Assembly: GCF_002925845.1 (NCBI RefSeq)
Contig: NZ_PDNI01000065.1
Location: forward strand, 124,001-188,000
Direction of reading: 5' to 3'
Length of the DNA: 64,000 nt
Source: Roseovarius nitratireducens
GTDB taxonomy: Bacteria > Pseudomonadota > Alphaproteobacteria > Rhodobacterales > Rhodobacteraceae
This document shows positions 16,139 to 24,981 of this stretch, one piece after another. The position numbers and the translations under genes were made by a program. A model generated the notes under the pieces. That model was not told the DNA's origin, ran no database searches, and saw only the letters and a program-made list of their open reading frames with translations. Numbering within the stretch: the stretch's first letter is position 1; each line of letters starts with the position of its first letter.

Positions 16139-18490
16139 TCACCTCATGAGGTCCGGCAGGATCGTCACGATATCGGGGAAGAACCACAGGATCGCCAGCC
16201 CCACCACCTGTATCAGCACGAAGGGAAACACCCCCGCATAGATATGCCCGGTCGTCACCCCCCTCGGTGCCACCCCGCGCAGGTAGAAAAGCGCGAAGCC
16301 GAAGGGCGGTGTCAGGAACGAGGTCTGCAGGTTCACCGCGATCATGATCGTCACCCATTTCGGGTCGAAACTGCCGCCATAGATCACCGGGCCGACGATC
16401 GGGATCACGATGTAGATGATCTCGAGAAAGTCGAGCACGAAGCCGAGGAAGAACAGCACCAGCATCACGATCAGGAACACCTTGAACTCGTTGTCAAAGC
16501 TCATGAGGAATTGCTGGATGTAATGCTCGCCACCGAACGAGATGACCACGAGGTTGAGAAGCTGCGAGCCGATCAGGATGGTGAACACCATGCTCGTGAC
16601 CTTGGCGGTCTCGCGCACCACCGGGCTGAGCACGCCGCCGGTAAAGAGCACCCAGCAGGCAAATAGCAGGCCGAAGAGCGCGTAGAGATAGGCACCATAG
16701 GCAAAGATGAACGCCACCCAGGATTCGAAACCGACCTCCTCCATATTGATCCGCAGGTCAAAATTGATGCCGATGAGGATCGCCAGCACGATCGCCAAGG
16801 TGGAGAACAGGATGATCCGCGGCGAGCGGTCCTGGTCACGCAGCTTGCGGTAGGCAGCCAGCATGATCGCCCCGCCCGCGCCAAGCGCGGCGGCGGGGGT
16901 GGGGTTGGTGATGCCGCCCAGGATCGAGCCCAGCACCGCCACGATCAGCACCAGCGGCGGGAACACAACGCGGATGAGCTCGTTACCCGCCAGCCGCACC
17001 GCGCCATGGGCGCAGCCGTAGAGGGCAAGCCCCATCGGGATCGCGAGGATCAGCCATGTCGCCCCCGAGGACATCGTCGCCGGGATGAGGAGAATATCGG
17101 CCAGAAGCCCCAGCACGATGCCGAGCGCGCCGACGAGCAGCGGCGCCGGCGAGGCCGAGGGCGACACACCCCGCGCCAGCGCCAGCACCAGCCCGAGCAT
17201 CACCATGATCGTGGCCACGCCGGTTCCGATAGGCGCGGCATTCGCCGCCTTCTCGGCGCGCAACTCGACGATCCGCTCGGGGCTGAGGCGCACGCTCTGT
17301 TCCACCCCGCCTGCCTCGTCGATGGCCTTTTGCTCGGCGACCGCGTCGTCCCAGGCCGCCTGTCCGTGCAGATCGATCATCGAGGCGCGGCACTCGTCGC
17401 TCACATTGGTCCGCAGCGAGGCCGTCTCACCCATGTCGGTGAACGTATCCACCCGCAGGCCCTGCGAGCCGACCACGCCCAGCGACGACAGCAGCATCGA
17501 GCCCGCGATGAGCGCCACCGGCACCCCGGCGAACCAGGTGAATCGTTCGGCGCGGGTGATCGGCTCGCCGCCGCCATCGGCAAGCTGTACCGCCGGGGCC
17601 TTCGAAGGGTTCACCAGCGCGTAGCCAAAGGCATAGAGCGCATAGAGCAGCGCCAGCAGGATGCCGGGCAAGAGCGCCGCCTGGAAAAGCGTGCCCACCG
17701 ACACCACGGCGGGCTCGCCCAGGTAGGTGAGCGCGTCCGAGCAGCCGGCAAGCTGCGCGCGGTTCTCCTGCGCCACGGAATAGAGATCGCCCGCCAGCGT
17801 GCCCAGAAGCACGATCACGATCGACGGCGGGATGATCTGCCCCAGCGTGCCCGAGGCCGCGATCACCCCGGTAGCGATCTGCGGCGAATAGCCGTTGCGC
17901 AGCATGGTTGGTAGGCTCAGAAGCCCCATCGTCACCACCGTCGCGCCCACGATCCCGGTCGAGGCGGCGAGGAACGCGCCCACCACCACCACCGACACCG
18001 CGAGGCCCCCGGGCAACGGCCCGAACACCCGCGCCATCGTGGTGAGCAGGTCGTTGGCGATCTTGGACCGCTCCAGCGTGATGCCCATCATCACGAACAT
18101 CAGCACCGCGAGCAGCGTCTCGATCGCCGCGCCCGCCAGAACGCGCTCGTTGATGCGATTGACGATGAACGAGATATTGCGGTCGAGCGCCGTCTCCCAG
18201 CCCTGCGGGAACACCGGCATGCCGCTACGCGGCAGCTCGGGGTACCGGAAGATCGAGATGGACTCGGGCCGCGCGCCACCGGCGACGAGGGCGTTATACG
18301 CCTCGCTCGACGTGTCGATGGCCTGGTGAATCAAGAGCCCCGCGCTGTCGAGCCCGGCGATGATCGCGAAGGAAACGATCCCGGCGCCGCCGATGGCGAA
18401 GGCCACCGGAAAACCCGAGAGTATCCCCCCGAACAGGCACAGGAACACGATGATCAGGCCGATCTCGACGCCGTCAAGTCCGAATAGCAT
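16139..18490 (-). CDS. TRAP transporter large permease (DctM type), unusually long
   Basis: This is the ion-coupled transport subunit of a tripartite (TRAP) importer in the inner membrane. DctM-type features include the start G-F-P-V-A-F-A-I-G-G-A-G and the loop G-T-L-G-Q-I-I-P-P-S-I (about residues 214-224), plus L-Q-T-S-F-L-T-P-P-F-G-F-A near the C-terminus. At 783 residues it is nearly twice the usual ~430. Extra material includes a hydrophilic stretch around 60-110 and another around 340-420, rich in Glu/Ala, followed by additional helices. Long DctM proteins of this type accompany mannitol/chloroaromatic- or 2-oxoacid-type binding proteins in marine bacteria. It is the last gene of the TRAP run (P-Q-M). 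Confidence 0.92.
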   Translation of the reverse strand: MLFGLDGVEIGLIIVFLCLFGGILSGFPVAFAIGGAGIVSFAIIAGLDSAGLLIHQAIDTSSEAYNALVAGGARPESISIFRYPELPRSGMPVFPQGWETALDRNISFIVNRINERVLAGAAIETLLAVLMFVMMGITLERSKIANDLLTTMARVFGPLPGGLAVSVVVVGAFLAASTGIVGATVVTMGLLSLPTMLRNGYSPQIATGVIAASGTLGQIIPPSIVIVLLGTLAGDLYSVAQENRAQLAGCSDALTYLGEPAVVSVGTLFQAALLPGILLALLYALYAFGYALVNPSKAPAVQLADGGGEPITRAERFTWFAGVPVALIAGSMLLSSLGVVGSQGLRVDTFTDMGETASLRTNVSDECRASMIDLHGQAAWDDAVAEQKAIDEAGGVEQSVRLSPERIVELRAEKAANAAPIGTGVATIMVMLGLVLALARGVSPSASPAPLLVGALGIVLGLLADILLIPATMSSGATWLILAIPMGLALYGCAHGAVRLAGNELIRVVFPPLVLIVAVLGSILGGITNPTPAAALGAGGAIMLAAYRKLRDQDRSPRIILFSTLAIVLAILIGINFDLRINMEEVGFESWVAFIFAYGAYLYALFGLLFACWVLFTGGVLSPVVRETAKVTSMVFTILIGSQLLNLVVISFGGEHYIQQFLMSFDNEFKVFLIVMLVLFFLGFVLDFLEIIYIVIPIVGPVIYGGSFDPKWVTIMIAVNLQTSFLTPPFGFALFYLRGVAPRGVTTGHIYAGVFPFVLIQVVGLAILWFFPDIVTILPDLMR

Positions 18491-18505
18491 GTCTCACCCG
18501 CCCCT

Positions 18506-19396
18506 TTAATGCGTGCCTTCATAGGCTTCTTCGCCCTCGCCCAGCGTGTCGCGGTCGAGGTATCTGTCGGTGCTTTCCAGCCCCTCGCGGTATTCCAGCA
18601 GCGAGCGCCAGAAGAACGCCATCGCATGCAGGAAGATCATGCCGGCGAAGAACACAAGCAGCACCTTGAACAGGAAATACCCGTTGAACCCGTTGGGGCT
18701 GAACCCGATGGTTTCGACGTTCCAGCGCAGCGCCCGCGCCTTCAGTAGCAGCCGGTCAATGGTGTCAGAGGCCGATGGCTTGGGCACGATCAGGTGCCGC
18801 CAGAGGAAGAACCAGCCATACATCCAGATGAGCACCGCCATCGGCATCATGAAGACGAGGCTGCCCACCATGTCGATCCCCCGCTTGGCACGGTGGCTGA
18901 CCTGGGCATAGATCAGGTCCACCCGCACATGCCCGCCCTGCACGAAGGTGTAGGTACAGCACAGCGCCACCACCATGGCGTTGTAGAGCTTGAGTTCCTC
19001 GGCCCACCAACTGATGTCGAATTCCAGCGGTATGCCCACGCCCAGAACGATGTCAGGCCGCGCAAATATCCGCTGAACGAAAACGATGACGATCTGCTGG
19101 ATCACCATAACGAGGCCCGCCCAGGCCACGAGGCGGCCTACCGTGTTGGCAAAGCCCTCAAGGCCGCGTACGCAGGCCCACATCACGCCCTTGCGCCAGA
19201 TGCCGATGCCGGTCAGCACGAGGAAGGTGGTGAATACCACGAAGAAGAACTCGACCGATCCGCCGTAATAAACCACCCGCATGATGGCCTGCTTGTCGGA
19301 CCAGTCGAGCCAGAGGCCCGGATGCGTGACCGCGTAGCCAAAGTTCACGAAGGCCATTGCGACGTTCTGGAAAAACCACAGGACTGCGTCGATCAT
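18506..19396 (-). CDS. TRAP transporter small permease (DctQ type)
   Basis: The 296-residue integral membrane protein is the small subunit that bridges binding protein and large permease. It has four to five membrane helices, the Q-G-G-H-V-R-V-D segment typical of DctQ proteins, and a longer C-terminal tail than classical DctQ (~170 residues), matching the enlarged partner. The start at 19396 (M-I-D-A-V-L-W) has GAGGGGGAAAC upstream. It ends 15 bp before the large permease and follows the binding-protein gene after a spacer containing a strong hairpin. Confidence 0.9.
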   Translation of the reverse strand: MIDAVLWFFQNVAMAFVNFGYAVTHPGLWLDWSDKQAIMRVVYYGGSVEFFFVVFTTFLVLTGIGIWRKGVMWACVRGLEGFANTVGRLVAWAGLVMVIQQIVIVFVQRIFARPDIVLGVGIPLEFDISWWAEELKLYNAMVVALCCTYTFVQGGHVRVDLIYAQVSHRAKRGIDMVGSLVFMMPMAVLIWMYGWFFLWRHLIVPKPSASDTIDRLLLKARALRWNVETIGFSPNGFNGYFLFKVLLVFFAGMIFLHAMAFFWRSLLEYREGLESTDRYLDRDTLGEGEEAYEGTH

Positions 19397-19452
19397 GTTT
19401 CCCCCTCGCACCCGCGATCCTCCGCGCGGGCACCTGCCCCTGCCAGGTAGGC

Positions 19453-19483
19453 GCGCAGGCCCCGGATACCCCGGGGCCTGCGC
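19453..19483 (-). promoter_or_regulatory. 13-bp intergenic hairpin between TRAP binding-protein and permease genes
   Basis: GCGCAGGCCCCGG (19453-19465) and CCGGGGCCTGCGC (19471-19483) form a perfect 13-bp stem around a 5-nt loop. There is no T-tract in the minus direction, so it is more likely an RNA-stabilising or partly attenuating element that lifts binding-protein mRNA above permease mRNA than a full terminator. Confidence 0.7.
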
Positions 19484-19505
19484 CGTTAGTTACCGGCGAT
19501 TGGCC

Positions 19506-20588
19506 TCAGCCCAGCACGCGGTCACGCTGTGCGGTATAGGCACCGTCGGATTTCTGGATCCACGAGGACGAGGCCGCCATCGACGCCATGTAGCTGTCGT
19601 AGACGCGCTTGTAGATGTCGTCGCCCATGTTTTCCTGATGGACCTCGTTGGAGGCCTGGCCGAACGCGTCCCAAACGCTGTCGGGGAATTCCAGCGTTTT
19701 GACGCCCGCGGATTGCAGGCGCTGAAGCGCGGCGGAGTTGTTGGCAAGGAACTGCGCGAGGTTCCACTGATGCGCCTCGGCGCAGGCGATCTCGACGATC
19801 TTCTGCTGCTGTGCGTTCAGGCTCTCGAACACCTCGCGGTTCATGCCGATCGACAGGCCCGCGCCCGGCTCGTGGAAACCGGCAGTGTAGTAGGTCTTGG
19901 TGATCTCCTGGAATCCGGCCTTTTCATCGGCCCAGGGTCCGATCCACTCGGTGCCGTCGATGGCCCCCGAGGCAAGCGCCTGGTAGACTTCCGATCCGGG
20001 CAGGTTCTGGACGCTCGCGCCCAGCTTGCCCAGCGCCTTGCCGCCCAGGCCCGGCATGCGGAACTTGAGGCCGTTGAAATCCTCGGGGCCGTTGATCTCC
20101 TTCGAGAACCAGCCGCCCGCCTGCGCGCCGGTATTGCCCGCGAGGAACGACTTGAGACCGAAAATCTGGCCCAACTCGTCGTGGAAGCCGGCGCCGTCGC
20201 CGTGGTAATACCAGTTCACCAGTTCCTGCGCCGTCATGCCGAAGGGCACCGAGGTGAAGAAGGCATACGCAGGGTGCTGACCGACGAAATAGTAATCGGC
20301 CCCGTGATACATGTCGGCCTGACCGGCGGTCACGGCGTCGAACACCTCGAACGCACCGACGAGTTCACCTGCGCCCTTTACATCGACCGTGAGGCTGCCA
20401 TCGGACATACCGTTAATGCTGTCGGCCACGCGCTGCGCGGCGTCGAACACACCGGCAAGACCGCGGCCCCACGTGGTGACCATCGTCAGCGTGCGATTGC
20501 CCTGCGCGATGGCAGGCGCGGCCAGCGTTCCGGCAGCGGCAGCACTGCCGCCAATCGCGGTATTTTTCAGAAACGAACGGCGATCCAT
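19506..20588 (-). CDS. TRAP transporter periplasmic binding protein, TakP-like
   Basis: The 360-residue protein starts with a twin-arginine-type signal (M-D-R-R-S-F-L-K-N, hydrophobic stretch with A-A-P-A-I-A-Q cleavage region near 24-29). It continues as a DctP/TakP-class binding protein (T-T-W-G-R-G-L, F-F-T-S-V-P-F-G-M-T, F-R-M-P-G-L-G-G-K, G-A-I-D-G-T-E-W-I-G-P). The pattern is closest to TakP of Rhodobacter sphaeroides, which binds 2-oxo acids such as pyruvate, and to mannitol/chloroaromatic-type proteins; the actual ligand is inferred, not shown. GGAGGGAACC precedes the ATG. It is the first gene of the TRAP unit and is divergent from the SulP gene. Confidence 0.92.
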   Translation of the reverse strand: MDRRSFLKNTAIGGSAAAAGTLAAPAIAQGNRTLTMVTTWGRGLAGVFDAAQRVADSINGMSDGSLTVDVKGAGELVGAFEVFDAVTAGQADMYHGADYYFVGQHPAYAFFTSVPFGMTAQELVNWYYHGDGAGFHDELGQIFGLKSFLAGNTGAQAGGWFSKEINGPEDFNGLKFRMPGLGGKALGKLGASVQNLPGSEVYQALASGAIDGTEWIGPWADEKAGFQEITKTYYTAGFHEPGAGLSIGMNREVFESLNAQQQKIVEIACAEAHQWNLAQFLANNSAALQRLQSAGVKTLEFPDSVWDAFGQASNEVHQENMGDDIYKRVYDSYMASMAASSSWIQKSDGAYTAQRDRVLG

Positions 20589-20781
20589 TATGGTTCCCTC
20601 CCCATTTTTGAGCGGTCGCCCCTCTCCCGGACGTTCCGCGGATCGTTAAAGTGCGCAGACCTTAGCCCGCGATTCGCGACCTGCAAATACCGATTACTGC
20701 GTAGTCACACGGATTTTTGTCGCATCCTTCCCGTGTCGATTCCGCCTTGCACACGCGCGGGCGCAGGTGTTCAACACGGCC

Positions 20782-22044
20782 ATGAAGCCGAAAATCCTCA
20801 CCACACTGCCCGGTTATACCGCCGCGCTGTTCCGGGCCGACCTGATCGCCGGGATCACCGTGGCCACGGTGGCGCTGCCGCTCAGCATCGCCATTGCCAT
20901 CGCGTCGGGTGCGTCGCCCGCAACGGGTCTGACCACGGCGATCATCGGCGGCTTCCTTCTCTCGGCGCTCGGCGGCAGCCGGGTGCAGATCGGCGGACCG
21001 ACCGGGGCGTTCATCGTCGTGGTCTACGGGGTGATCGCCGAGCACGGTCACGACGGTCTGGTGCTCGCAACGCTGATGGCGGGGCTGATACTTGTGATCG
21101 CCGGATATTTTCGCGCCGGCAGCCTTATCCGGCACATCCCCGAGGCAGTAATCAGCGGCTTTACCATCGGCATCGCCATCATCATCGCCACCAGCCAGTT
21201 GCGCGACCTCTTCGGCCTGTCCGCAACCGACCTGCCCGCCGATTTCCTGCCCAAACTCGCCGCGCTCTGGGAGGCGCGCGAAACCTTCGATCCGCGCGCG
21301 CTCGCGATCGGGGGCGGCACCTTGGCGGTGATCCTCGTGCTGCGCCGTCTCGCCCCGCGCTTTCCGGGATTGATCGTGGCCATGGCGCTCTGTTCCGGGG
21401 CGGTCGTGCTGCTGGACCTGCCCGTGGACACGCTGCAATCGCGCTTTGGCGCGCTGCCCAATACCCTGCCCTGGCCGCAGATACCGGAGCTCAGCCTTCA
21501 GCGGATGACCGAACTGCTTCCCTCGGCGCTTGTCATCGCCTTTCTCGCCGGGGTGGAATCGCTCCTGTCGGCCTCCGTTGCCGACCGGATGATCGGGGGC
21601 AACACCCGCCCCAATGCCGAGGTAATCGCCAATGGCGTGGCCAACACGGGCGCGGCGCTCTTTGCCGGGCTGCCCGTGACCGGGGCCATCGCGCGCACCG
21701 CCACCAATGTTCACGCAGGCGGCAGGACGCCGGTGGCCGGAATGATCCATGCCATCGTCATCCTGCTCGTGATGCTGCTTGCAGCGCCACTTGCGGGTTT
21801 CTTGGCCATGCCCGCGCTGGCGGGGCTGTTGCTCATCACCGCATGGAACATGTCCGAGCCGCAGCACTGGCACCGCCACCTGGCGGCGCGGCGCTCGGAT
21901 CAGGGGCTCTTATTGATCACGCTGGTGCTCACGGTGCTGACGGATCTCACTCTGGCCATTGGCGTGGGCGTGGCGCTTGGTCTCGCCATGCGGCTCAGGC
22001 GGCGCGAGGTGCCCGAGGCCGAGTGGCACGATCCCGACCGCTGA
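20782..22044 (+). CDS. SulP-family anion transporter lacking a STAS domain
   Basis: The 420-residue membrane protein has the SulP core: D-L-I-A-G-I-T-V-A-T-V-A-L-P near residue 20, G-G-P-T-G-A-F, and G-L-P-V-T-G-A-I-A-R-T-A-T-N. Canonical SulP proteins carry a C-terminal cytoplasmic STAS domain, absent here; the protein stops about ten residues after the last helix. Substrates of SulP proteins include sulfate, bicarbonate and dicarboxylates and cannot be told from sequence. I start at the ATG at 20782; a GTG five codons upstream (20767) is possible. It lies divergent to the TRAP operon and directly before the sensor kinase. Confidence 0.9.
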   Translation: MKPKILTTLPGYTAALFRADLIAGITVATVALPLSIAIAIASGASPATGLTTAIIGGFLLSALGGSRVQIGGPTGAFIVVVYGVIAEHGHDGLVLATLMAGLILVIAGYFRAGSLIRHIPEAVISGFTIGIAIIIATSQLRDLFGLSATDLPADFLPKLAALWEARETFDPRALAIGGGTLAVILVLRRLAPRFPGLIVAMALCSGAVVLLDLPVDTLQSRFGALPNTLPWPQIPELSLQRMTELLPSALVIAFLAGVESLLSASVADRMIGGNTRPNAEVIANGVANTGAALFAGLPVTGAIARTATNVHAGGRTPVAGMIHAIVILLVMLLAAPLAGFLAMPALAGLLLITAWNMSEPQHWHRHLAARRSDQGLLLITLVLTVLTDLTLAIGVGVALGLAMRLRRREVPEAEWHDPDR

Positions 22045-22096
22045 TCCCGCGCGACCGGAACCCGATCGGTGCCGCCCTCGCGGCAAGAGGCTGGAA

Positions 22097-23557
22097 ATGG
22101 TACCGGTTTGGCCTTATCGCTTTCGTATGAAAGGCTGGCTCGCAACCGCAAGGCTCAACTACGGGCAGAAGCTGTTTCTGCTCGCCACCCTGCCGTTGAT
22201 CCTGACGGCGGTGGCAGTCTCGGTCGTGGTCACGCTGCAAGCGCGGCAGATGGCCGAACGCGAGATCGAAACCCTGGAGGCGCAGCTCATCTCGGCCAAG
22301 CGCGCGGAGCTGAAGAATTACATCTCCATCGCGCGCACCGCCTTCGTCAACATCTATGGCCGCGCCGCCCCCGACGACCGCGAGGCGATGGAACAGGTCA
22401 GCCAGATCCTCGCCGCCATGCTCTACGGGCAGGATGGCTACTTCTTCGTCTTCGACTACAACGGCACCAACCTCGTCAGCCCCCGGCGCACCGAGTTGAT
22501 CGGGCGCAACTGGACCGGGCTGGAGGATTCGTCGGGCGTGCCCGTCACTGACGAGCTGATCCGTCTGGCGCGCTCGGGCGGGGGCTATCACAGCTTCATC
22601 TGGCCCAAGCCCTCGACCGGCGAGCGCACGCAGATGGTGGCCTATGTCATCGGGCTTCAGGACTGGCAGTGGGCGATCGGTACGGGGGTATTCATCGACG
22701 ACGTGATCGCAGCGGTCGCCGCTTCGCGACAGCAAGTGGAGACGCGCGTGCAGCGCACCTTTTTCTATGTCGGCGGGGCGACGATGCTCGCGCTGATCTT
22801 CGTCTTCGTGACCGGCCTCTTCATCACGATCCGCGAGCGCCGCCTCGCAAATGCCAAGCTCAAGATGCTGACACAGCGTGTGTTCGACGCGCAGGAAGAA
22901 GAGCGCGGGCGCGTCGCGCGCGAATTGCATGACGGCATCAGCCAGATACTCGTGGGCGTGCGCTACGCCCTGGAAACCGCACGGCGGCGGCTGGCCGCAG
23001 GCGATGCGCGCGCCGGGGATACGCTCGACCGCGGTGCCGCGCATCTCTCCACCGCCATCCAGGAGGTGCGCCGCATCAGCCGGGATCTGCGCCCCGGCGC
23101 GCTCGACGATCTCGGCCTCGGCCCCGCGCTCAAGGCGCTGGCAGAGGATTTCGGCCGCCGCACCGGCATCGAGACCCAGTTTGCGACCGTGGTGTTTCGC
23201 AACCGGCTCGACGAGGAAGCCAAGATCGCGCTCTACCGCATCGCACAGGAGACGCTCACCAATATCGAGCGCCATTCCGCTGCGACGCGCGTCCATATCG
23301 ACCTGCGCGGCCACGCAAGCGGTGGCACACTGCGCATCACCGACAACGGCTGTGGCATCGACGCCGCGCGCGCGAGCGCAGGCGGCGGGCTCGGCCTGCG
23401 CAACATGCAAGAGCGCATCGAGCAGATCGACGGGCGTTTCGAGATCCGCTCCTCGCCCGAGGGCACCGAGATCGAGGCCACGGTGCCGCTCACCCATCTT
23501 CTGACGCCGCAGGGCCAGTCCGAGACGGCCCCCGAAACAAAAAGGGCAACGGCATGA
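22097..23557 (+). CDS. Sensor histidine kinase with single Cache domain
   Basis: The 486-residue protein has a membrane helix at about 25-46, a periplasmic Cache domain (about 50-210, with G-Y-F-F-V-F-D-Y-N-G-T-N and W-A-I-G-T-G-V-F-I-D-D-V), a second helix at about 222-245, and a HisKA_3 dimerisation segment with phospho-His278 in A-R-E-L-H-D-G. It ends in an HATPase domain (D-N-G-C-G-I-D, G-L-G-L-R-N-M). Cache domains of this type bind small carboxylates. The ATG at 22097 has AAGAGG upstream; the internal ATG at 22127 has none. It overlaps its response regulator by four bases. Sensing TRAP or SulP substrates is inference from proximity. Confidence 0.93.
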   Translation: MVPVWPYRFRMKGWLATARLNYGQKLFLLATLPLILTAVAVSVVVTLQARQMAEREIETLEAQLISAKRAELKNYISIARTAFVNIYGRAAPDDREAMEQVSQILAAMLYGQDGYFFVFDYNGTNLVSPRRTELIGRNWTGLEDSSGVPVTDELIRLARSGGGYHSFIWPKPSTGERTQMVAYVIGLQDWQWAIGTGVFIDDVIAAVAASRQQVETRVQRTFFYVGGATMLALIFVFVTGLFITIRERRLANAKLKMLTQRVFDAQEEERGRVARELHDGISQILVGVRYALETARRRLAAGDARAGDTLDRGAAHLSTAIQEVRRISRDLRPGALDDLGLGPALKALAEDFGRRTGIETQFATVVFRNRLDEEAKIALYRIAQETLTNIERHSAATRVHIDLRGHASGGTLRITDNGCGIDAARASAGGGLGLRNMQERIEQIDGRFEIRSSPEGTEIEATVPLTHLLTPQGQSETAPETKRATA

Positions 23558-24201
23558 CCCACGCTCCCACCCGCGTCGTCATCGTCGACGATCATCCGAT
23601 GGTCACAGAGGGCATCCAGTCCATCCTCGAAAGCTACGAGGATATCGAGGTGATCGCCGCGCTCGCCGATGGGCATGCAATCATTGACCAGATCAGAGAC
23701 CTCGCCCCGGACGTGGTCCTGCTCGACCTCAACATGCCGGGGATCGGCGGGCTATCAACCACCGAGATCCTGCTCGAACGCCGCCCCGGCACGCGCATCC
23801 TGATCCTCAGCATGCATGACAGCCCCGAATACATCACTTCGGCGCTCAGCCACGGGGCCTCGGGCTACGTGCTCAAGGACGTGCCGGTAGACGAGATCAA
23901 GCACGCCATCGACGCGGTGATGGCCGGGCAGCGCTATCTCTGCACCGGCGCGCAGGGCTCGCTCGCCCCGTTTGTCGCGCCCGACCGCGAACAACTCACC
24001 AACCGCGAACAGACCATCCTGCTCTTGCTCGCGCAGGGCAAATCCAACAAGGAAGTGGCCGGTGCGCTCGACATCTCGGTGCGCACGGTCGAAACCCACC
24101 GCAAGAACATAAAGCGCAAGCTCGGCATCTCATCGACCGCAGGGCTCACGCGCTACGCGCTCGAACACGGGGTCTTGCAGGGCACCGGCGTGCGGATGTG
24201 A
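23554..24201 (+). CDS. NarL/LuxR-type response regulator
   Basis: The 215-residue protein has a receiver domain with phosphoacceptor Asp58 in V-L-L-D-L-N-M-P, conserved Lys in Y-V-L-K-D-V-P, and a C-terminal LuxR helix-turn-helix (L-T-N-R-E-Q-T-I-L-L-L-L-A-Q-G-K-S-N-K-E-V-A ... S-V-R-T-V-E-T-H-R-K-N-I). It overlaps the kinase gene (ATGA) and forms a cognate pair. Probable targets are the neighbouring SulP and TRAP promoters in the shared 190-bp region at 20589-20781; that is inference. Confidence 0.95.
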   Translation: MTHAPTRVVIVDDHPMVTEGIQSILESYEDIEVIAALADGHAIIDQIRDLAPDVVLLDLNMPGIGGLSTTEILLERRPGTRILILSMHDSPEYITSALSHGASGYVLKDVPVDEIKHAIDAVMAGQRYLCTGAQGSLAPFVAPDREQLTNREQTILLLLAQGKSNKEVAGALDISVRTVETHRKNIKRKLGISSTAGLTRYALEHGVLQGTGVRM

Positions 24202-24232
24202 CCTGTGCCTGGAACGGATTGACACAAAACGG

Positions 24233-24247
24233 GAACACCTGTAGAAC
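24233..24247 (+). promoter_or_regulatory. Alphaproteobacterial SOS box (LexA operator)
   Basis: GAAC-ACCTGTA-GAAC is an exact GAAC-N7-GAAC, the reverse complement of GTTC-N7-GTTC, the operator established for alphaproteobacterial LexA. It lies 30 bp before the lexA start and implies autoregulation. Confidence 0.92.
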
Positions 24248-24276
24248 ATGAGCGACATGTCCGCACGGAGGCCGGG

Positions 24277-24981
24277 ATGCTGACCAGAAAACAACGCGAC
24301 CTGCTCGATTTCATCCACAAGCGCGTGCAACGCGACGGCGTCCCGCCCAGCTTTGACGAGATGCGCGAAGCGCTTGACCTCCGGTCAAAATCCGGCATCC
24401 ACCGTCTGATAACGGCACTGGAGGAACGCGGCTTCATCCGGCGCCTGCCGCACCGTGCCCGCGCAATCGAGATCGTGCGCCTGCCCGACATGATCGCCGA
24501 CCAGGGGCAGACCGGCTTCGTCCCGCGCGTGGTCGAGGGCGACCGCCGCTACGCCCCGCCACAGCCCGCCAACGCCATGCCGGTCGAAACCGCCGATGCG
24601 CTGTCGCTGCCGGTGATGGGTCGCATCGCCGCCGGCACGCCGATTGAGGCGATCGCCCATGCCAGCCACAACATCAGCGTCCCCGCCGAGATGATCTCGG
24701 GCCGGGGCGATCACTACGCGCTCGAGGTCAAGGGCGATTCCATGATCGACGCCGGCATCAACAACGGCGACGTGGTCATTATTCGCGAAACACAGGTGGC
24801 CGATAACGGCGATATCGTGGTCGCGCTGATCGAGGACCAAGAGGCAACGCTCAAACGCTTCTTGCGCCGCGGGCACACCATCGTTCTCGAGGCCGCTAAC
24901 CCCGCCTACGAGCCGCGTGTCCTGCCCGAGGACATGGTGCGCGTGCAGGGTCGTCTCGTCGGGCTGATCCGCACCTACTGA
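24277..24981 (+). CDS. lexA: LexA repressor
   Basis: LexA represses DNA-damage genes and self-cleaves when RecA is activated. The 234-residue protein has an N-terminal winged helix ([22 protein letters not shown]), a cleavage site Ala119-Gly120 in R-I-A-A-G-T-P, catalytic Ser155 (V-K-G-D-S-M) and Lys193 (A-T-L-K-R-F). Length and the R-S-K-S-G-I-H-R-L recognition helix fit the alphaproteobacterial type. A LexA box lies upstream. Its stop region overlaps the convergent comEC stop by seven bases. Confidence 0.97.
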   Translation: MLTRKQRDLLDFIHKRVQRDGVPPSFDEMREALDLRSKSGIHRLITALEERGFIRRLPHRARAIEIVRLPDMIADQGQTGFVPRVVEGDRRYAPPQPANAMPVETADALSLPVMGRIAAGTPIEAIAHASHNISVPAEMISGRGDHYALEVKGDSMIDAGINNGDVVIIRETQVADNGDIVVALIEDQEATLKRFLRRGHTIVLEAANPAYEPRVLPEDMVRVQGRLVGLIRTY

